A DNA stretch of 64,000 nt from Sialis fuliginosa (Eukaryota > Arthropoda > Insecta > Megaloptera > Sialidae). Shown piece after piece: positions 58,384 through 64,000 of the stretch; positions within the stretch are counted from its first letter, which is position 1, and every line of letters begins with the position of its first letter. Where the stretch lies: contig OY540815.1 of NCBI GenBank assembly GCA_961205875.1, forward strand, positions 21,575,638 through 21,639,637, read 5' to 3'. The notes beneath the pieces were generated by a model. That model was given only the letters and a program-made list of their open reading frames with translations, was not told where the DNA came from and searched no databases. The translations under genes were made by a program, and so were the position numbers.

Positions 58384-58590
58384 TTTTATATGTTACAAAA
58401 ACTACTGAACCGATTTTAATGCAATTTTCACCAATAGTTAGATAATTTTTCAGTGCATCTTCATATCTATGAATATTTTATCAAAATCTATGATTTAACA
58501 TCAAAAAACTAAATCTTTTATCAAGTCATGTTTTGTTTCCATGATGTCACAGCATACAAATATCATTTATATAAAACATAATGTATATGT
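58384..58590 (+). repeat. Dispersed repeat (TTTTCACCAATAGTTAGAT family), copy 4
   Basis: ttacaaaaactactgaaccg, ttttcaccaatagttagata, tgttttgtttccatgatgtc, acagcatacaaa. It abuts a truncated MITE, as copy 2 does. Confidence 0.8.
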
Positions 58591-58599
58591 AATGGATAT

Positions 58600-58815
58600 T
58601 TATAATTAATAAATAAATTATACTTATAATTAGTTTAAATGTCCACCATTTTGACACCTATCGACCGATTGTCGTCAAATCACGCTGTAAGACAGTTAAA
58701 TGTATATAGATTAATATTTAGAAATGGTAGTAATCAAATATCAACAAATATTTCTAATTCAGTACATTTAATTTAAAAATAGCCATTACTGGGATCATAT
58801 CCAAGACTGATGCCA
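58600..58815 (+). mobile_element. MITE, AAGGTACTGGCAC family (copy 12, right half)
   Basis: aataaataaattatacttat, ccaccattttgacacctatc, gtagtaatcaaatatcaaca, gccattactgggatcatatc, aagactgatgcca. Left half missing, right tip decayed. Confidence 0.82.
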
Positions 58816-59602
58816 ACACAAATCTGTTGTAGTTGTACTTTTTATTTGAAAGTGATAAGTGAAACGCCAGTTTGAGTCTAAATTAAGAACCATTTCAATT
58901 TCTTCAACAACACCGCAGTCCATTGTGTAACCACAGCATTTTTGCATAAAGAACTTTTGGGAATTAAGTTCAGGCTATTTTTAAAAATTTGACAGTTCAA
59001 TTTACACTTTTTGTTTTGATATAATCTTGGTAATTTAGTTTTACCCTTTTCACTCAACCATAATTTATTTTGAGTGATTTATAGCAATGCCTTTTATCTG
59101 CTTATTTCCATTATTTATTTTCTCTCTGCATTTTTCTCCTAAGATTTTCTAGAAATGTTTGATCCAGATATTTGTTTGAATAAATATACGGATTTTCATT
59201 CGGCCAGATAAAACTACATAAATCTTACAACGAGTATCATTCTTTATAACAACTATGAACATATCTGGTATAGTTGAAATGTTAGTGTAATGTAATCCAT
59301 GTCGTTTAGAACGAGATGGCTAACGGTTTTTTGTATTTACAGTAATATATAATAAATGTTGTTCTCTTTCTTGCGAATGACAAATATTGTAGATCAAAAT
59401 TATATTATAGAATTTCATAAATGTGTATGAATAGTTCAAATGTCAAAACTATTCTAATCTCATAGATTTTTACAAAAATACTTTCAATAACAAATCCTTT
59501 CATATATCACAACTACATAAAACTCGAACAAGATTATATCTACTTTTACTAGCAATATTATTTTCTTGATTATATTTAAATATCAATATTTAATTAATTA
59601 AA
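58816..59602. other. No gene seen
   Basis: AT-rich spacer; no recognised content. Confidence 0.45.
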
Positions 59603-60075
59603 AATAATTCTTTTTTACTTCCATGTTCTGAAAGAAATGGAAGTATTGTAATACCATCGAAAAATCGTGTCCGAGATAATGACAGATTCTAATTGTACGA
59701 ACTTGAAAACGTAAAGAAAAGTTAATTTCCGCATGATGGCTGTGCGTGTGTAAAAATACACCGATCTGAATTATTTTTGGGGAAAATGTTTGTCTTAGTG
59801 AGTACTCCAGACCTATTGAGTTTGGTGCTAATCGGATTAGGGGTTTTGGAAATATTCGAAATTTTGTAAACTTTATCGTGAACGTTGCGAGTTTTATCTC
59901 ACTAATTTTGATAAGACTTGGCACATTTGTAGTTCAATTGAACCTAAGGGACATTTATCATTTGTACATGCCTAAAAAGCTATTAAAAAAGTGAAAATCA
60001 CTGTCAAAATTTGAATTTTAAATACTAATTAATAAATGCAACTAAATTCAAATTGTCAAATTAGTTGTTCTACGA
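59603..60075 (+). repeat. Dispersed repeat (TTCTGAAAGAAATGGAAGTA family), copy 2, uninterrupted
   Basis: acttccatgttctgaaagaa at 59616 is the empty-site equivalent of the locus holding the 35693-35972 MITE. The body follows copy 1, with a deletion of about 45 bp after gctgtgcgtgtg. The 108-codon minus frame 59598-59924 lies in repeat DNA. Confidence 0.85.
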
Positions 60076-61543
60076 ATGTGTATTATGTTTTTGATATTGA
60101 CAACGAAAGGAAAAAAAAGTTCATCAAAAATAGCAGGGACACAAAAGTGAGGATTAGGGTGTGAAAATTAAAAAAAAAAAAAAACACGTCTTCATTTACA
60201 TCTCAAGGTTTACAAAAACTCAAAATACGTCAATTTTAGTACCTAAATATGGCGCGATTAGGGGTTGGGGCGCAAAGCGCCTAGAGGCAAAGCCCCTAAT
60301 GTAATAATATTAGACAAATACAGAACGATACAATCGAAAATGAGTAGCAAACATTATAGTTAACGATTTAAGGTGTAGGTAATTAATATTTTAATTACAA
60401 ACGGGATATAATTTCATAACCACAAAATTGTGCATGAATATTACAATAGAGGAATCAATAAATAGTTTAGTATTTCAATAATAACAACTAAATGTTTACA
60501 ACTTGGTAATTATATTCTTTGTGCTTCAAATTACGTTTATGAATTCTAGGAGAATAATAACACATATAATATTCAGTTTAATTATCCTTATCATACTTTC
60601 ATAGTAGCATTAGATAGAAAGCAGTGGCGGGCTAGGGAAAAAAATATAATTAATAAATTGACAAAAATATTTTAAGCAAAAAATATTATATGAACTTACG
60701 TCCGAAAATTTTTCGTGAGGGGGCTACAGCCCTCCAAAGATTTGACTCAAAATTAGTTTATATTTAATATCTTGAGAACCCATTGTGGTACAGTTATGAA
60801 ATTTGCTACAGTGTTTAGTATTAATAAGTGTTATCTATTTTCAATATCAACCAATAGTAATTTAGACCAGGGGTGTATGAGGCCAGTTTTTAAATTTGCT
60901 GTTTTTGAGAGAAGCCCGGTACTTTCTTTATCAATAATCTTATAAATAATTTCATACCATATAAATTGAATTCCGTAAATCTTAAACTAGATCTTTAAAA
61001 AACGTATATTCAAATGTAAATATTTCGCAAATGATGATATTACCTACAGTAAACAATCGAATGTCCCAGACTACCTCGCGTATATAAAACTTTATTGAAT
61101 CAAACGAAATCCCGGCTTCTTTTATGTATTTCCAAATAAAACTATCTACATTTATCAGGGGTAGACAAATTTTAGTAAAATTATTCGCAAGCCAAAAAAA
61201 ATACTGTAATGTAAGAAAAAAAATGGGTGTGACTGTATCGAAATGTCCAGTCGAGGGATTGACGTGAATACGTTCAAATGGGGTTGGGGGTTAGATAAAA
61301 CTCAGATTTACGATGTGTTTGTGCCGCTGACTTTCACATTTTGGTGTGCTCTGTACCTCCTGACCCTTTCACCTACTGATAATGGTATGTTTCAGTGGCG
61401 AGGCGTGAAATTTTTAATAAGGGAAGCATATTTTGTCAATCCTCTCCCTCCTATTAACAAAAAAACTAGTTATGAAACACCTTAAGTTCAAGCTTTTACT
61501 TTTTTTTAAAATCCTTATATATTTATATAATAATTAAATCATT
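60076..61543. other. No gene seen; GC-rich hairpin and hAT-like ends
   Basis: 60253-60299 can fold (gattaggggttggggc ... gcaaagcccctaat). CAGTGGCGGGCTAGGG at 60622 and CAGTGGCGAGGCGTG at 61393 resemble lone hAT ends without partners. The plus frame 61243-61485 (MSSRGIDVNTFKWGWGL...) ends in the latter and is not recognised. Confidence 0.45.
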
Positions 61544-62288
61544 CTACGTCTTATTTTTTGTATTTTAGTCGATATTTGTATGACGAGTTGAAGTTCACTG
61601 CAGGAAATTTCACTAAAAAATTTCGAATTTTTTATTTCGTTAAAAGTGCATTTATTGTATAGAAAATGACGTAAAAAGTTGTTTGTTTCAAACCGCAGGT
61701 CTGTATCTCAAACCGTTCTTGAGATATAGCCTCTCAAAGTTTTAGTTTTTTCAAATTTTTGGAGAAAAAAGGCCATAACTTTTGAACGCGTGGTCGGAAT
61801 TGATTTTAGTTGACGGATTTGAAATCAGCTTGTCAAAATCTATATAATGACATGTATAATACCTTAAAATTCGGAAAAAAAAATTTCGCGAAAAATCGAA
61901 AAAATTCAAAGGGGTATACCTTAAAAAAATGTCGATTTTTGACGAAAATTTTTTTGTCGGATTTTAAAGTATTATACATGTCATTATATAGATTTTAATA
62001 CGCTGATTCCAAATCCGTCAACTAAAATCAATTCTGACCACGCGTTCAAAAGTTATGGCCATTTTTCTCCAAAAATTTGAAAAAACTAAAACTTTGAGAG
62101 GCTATATCTCGAGAACGGTTTGAGATACAGACCTGCGGTTTGAAACAAACAACTTTTCACGTCATTTTCTATACAATAAACATACATTTAATGAAATAAA
62201 AAATTCTAAATTTTTTAGTGAAATTTCCTGCAGTGAACTTCAATTCGTCATACAAATACCGACTAAAATACAAGAAAATAAGACGTAG
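61544..62288. repeat. ~745-bp near-perfect palindrome (copy 3, most complete)
   Basis: Starts ctacgtcttattttttgtat and ends tacaagaaaataagacgtag, symmetric around GGTATACC at 61913-61920 with arms of about 373 bp on each side. On the right the homology runs on (tataattgagcgtgtaaat, to about 62322) as the inverse of the left flank of copy 1. So the original element was longer than any single copy here. Confidence 0.93.
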
Positions 62289-63231
62289 AGGTAGTATAGA
62301 TTTATAATTGAGCGTGTAAATGTATGTTTACTTAGGTGTGACGTCATTTGCTCTGATTGGTGTTACATCTAACATGGCTGTATTTTGTGTTTTTATTTTA
62401 ACTGAAATTATATTAATCTCGCTTTTAATATAAAAATAAATACATTACCATAAACCATAATTTCAGTGATACTTTGTTACTGATTTCACGTACCTACCCA
62501 ACCTCCTCAATTATACTTTAAAACTAGCTGGGCCCACGCGGCTTCGCTCGCGTGGTCTACGGAATTATTGTTTAGGATTTAAAAAATATATAGTTGAATT
62601 AATTACAAACACGATTAGTTATTAATGTAATAAAAACCAAATAGCACTTAAATTACCTACCTAACAAAAACGAATCAGAACAAAAAGTATAAATAATTTT
62701 TGTTCTATTTAAATTTAAAAGTTAATTATTGAGAACAAAATAAACAATTGACAATCAAATGGATACCGGCCTGTTCCCTTCCCTCTGCCCTGCGCTTCTA
62801 GTTGGTACGTTCCATCGCCATACACGGGTCACCATTGCACGAATAATATTTTCCCGTATAACATATATTTCGATATTTTCTAAACTATACGACCAAATTG
62901 GATGCTGTAAATGGCAAATTATATCTACATTAAGTACTTATGACGATGAAATCATTTATTTCGATAAGGATTAATGTTTTGCATGTCATAAGTCCACGTA
63001 AACAAAACCCAAATATTTTATGTTTTCTTAGTAACATAAAAGCAGTAATTGTGGCTTAAATATAAAAGTTAGACATATGGTGTCGCGGACTTAATTGTAG
63101 AACTTTTGATTCTGCACAATTATTTAATACATTATTTTGTTCTATATTGAACGGTTTAGGCAGCGTATTACAAAACAGCGCGCCGACGGCAAAACTTTTT
63201 CCGACTTGATTTACTATTATCGTCACTGCTT
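62289..63231. other. No gene seen; Helitron-like terminus
   Basis: 62525-62585 (actagctgggcccacgcggc then ttcgctcgcgtgg) is the inverse counterpart of 18370-18444. A GC-richer patch near 62763-62845 (ggcctgttcccttccctctg) follows it and may belong to the same repeat. No exon. Confidence 0.5.
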
Positions 63232-63390
63232 AGTTGTTATGTTACCTAACGTAAAAAAATATAGCCTATAACCTGGCCATAGAACGTACCTATGAATTAA
63301 AAAAAAAAACTCGTAAATCGGATAAGTGGTTCTCGAGTGATAAGGTAATTAACGGACAGACAGAGAGACGTTGAGCTTTATATATATTAA
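63232..63390 (+). repeat. RTE-like retroelement tail, copy 2
   Basis: gttatgttacctaacgta, atatagcctataacctggcc, cggataagtggttctcgagt then gataagg, gacgttgagctttatatata. Colinear with 57515-57690. Confidence 0.7.
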
Positions 63391-64000
63391 GGATGTTCGC
63401 GAGTTGCACTTTGGGAACCCTGGTGTATATACATAATCTACGAGATATGCATTTCATAGACAGACGCGCATCCCGCATTGCGGAGATTTGGGTTTTTTCG
63501 TTTTCTTCTCCATACTTCGCCTGTGTACATGACAATAAACGACAAAGCCTTCTATAGTTGTTTGATTGTCAACGCACTCTATGTCTGGGATTCTTTAACA
63601 TACTGCCTACGATCAAACGGATCACGGAAATAAGTTTAAGAGGACGTTTTTTATAGTATATTGTAAAATGAATATTCGAAAAGTAAATATCAATATAGAT
63701 TTGCTTCTGTATTGAAATGTTTGATGTTTTAAATAATAATAGTAATACAGTGTCTTTAGGACTCTGATGCTATTGAAACACGTGTAAGTCTAAACTTTTA
63801 CAATTTTTAAAATTAGGGAATTTGTATTTAATTATTTAATAATAGTAATACAGTTTATTTCATCGAAACAGTAGCTATTTGTTCTTGAAAAGGCAAAAAT
63901 AGGACGTTAGAACCGGAATCATAAAAACAATCAGCTAGGGCACACAATCGACATCTTGAGTTGAGGATTTAAAAAAACAACATCTGCTAAGTAAATGCAT
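63391..64000. other. No gene seen; terminus repeat at the window edge
   Basis: 63410-63520 is slightly GC-richer (cagacgcgcatcccgcattg) but unrecognised. The last bases (aacatctgctaagtaaatgc from 63979) are an inverted, cut copy of the terminus repeat seen at 242. Confidence 0.5.

Noticed and set aside
59598..59924. 108-codon minus-strand frame
   Set aside because: It lies inside a dispersed repeat whose other copy (35.97-36.5 kb) does not keep the frame.
1..64000. tRNA, rRNA, CRISPR, bacterial promoters or operons
   Set aside because: No cloverleaf B-box pattern, rRNA segment or spacer-repeat array was seen. Tandem repeats here lack unique spacers, and the DNA is eukaryotic.

Overview
This window is eukaryotic, very AT-rich, almost entirely non-coding, and full of small transposable elements. 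It looks like an insect genome, most likely a lepidopteran. The clues are (i) a perfect interstitial block of the insect telomere repeat (TTAGG/CCTAA), (ii) two exons of the Sidestep immunoglobulin family, and (iii) dispersed repeats ending in motifs I associate with lepidopteran genomes, such as TTTTCTACGGAACCCTAAAA and CGGCTTCGCTCGCGT. The species cannot be fixed from the sequence alone.

The only confident protein-coding DNA is two short GC-rich exons on the + strand, 43771-43903 and 45972-46198. Joined across a 2.07-kb intron they encode one complete V-set immunoglobulin domain. It has both domain cysteines, the VVWYR core and the hallmark G-strand CRVDFRRSPTRNS..NLTVV of the Sidestep family, which are cell-surface partners of Beat proteins in axon guidance and synaptic partner choice. 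Exon phases are consistent across the intron. No upstream exon (signal peptide) and no next Ig exon was found, so about 43.8 kb on the left and 17.8 kb on the right read as long introns or flank.

The remainder is layered repeats. From left to right: a 20-bp tandem repeat at the edge; a 123/246-bp satellite (1.34-2.13 kb); a series of TIR elements and MITEs (3.5-16.4 kb), including two hAT-like elements, one with a perfect 8-bp target duplication; the telomeric block (10.45-10.65 kb) between 60-bp direct repeats; a ~745-bp near-perfect palindrome present three times (17.1, 40.5, 61.5 kb) plus a half copy (23.3 kb); nested duplications at 20.3-21.5 kb; and about twelve copies of one TIR family ending AAGGTACTGGCAC, one carrying a second element with a TTA target duplication. 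Further families sit on both sides of the Sidestep exons, and the intron between the exons holds two inverted-repeat elements.

No rRNA, tRNA, CRISPR array or intact transposase was recognised. Most open frames are short and AT-driven or arise inside repeats. No new multigene system is visible. The most notable structures are the large palindromes, the telomeric insertion, and the nested elements whose target duplications can be read directly.
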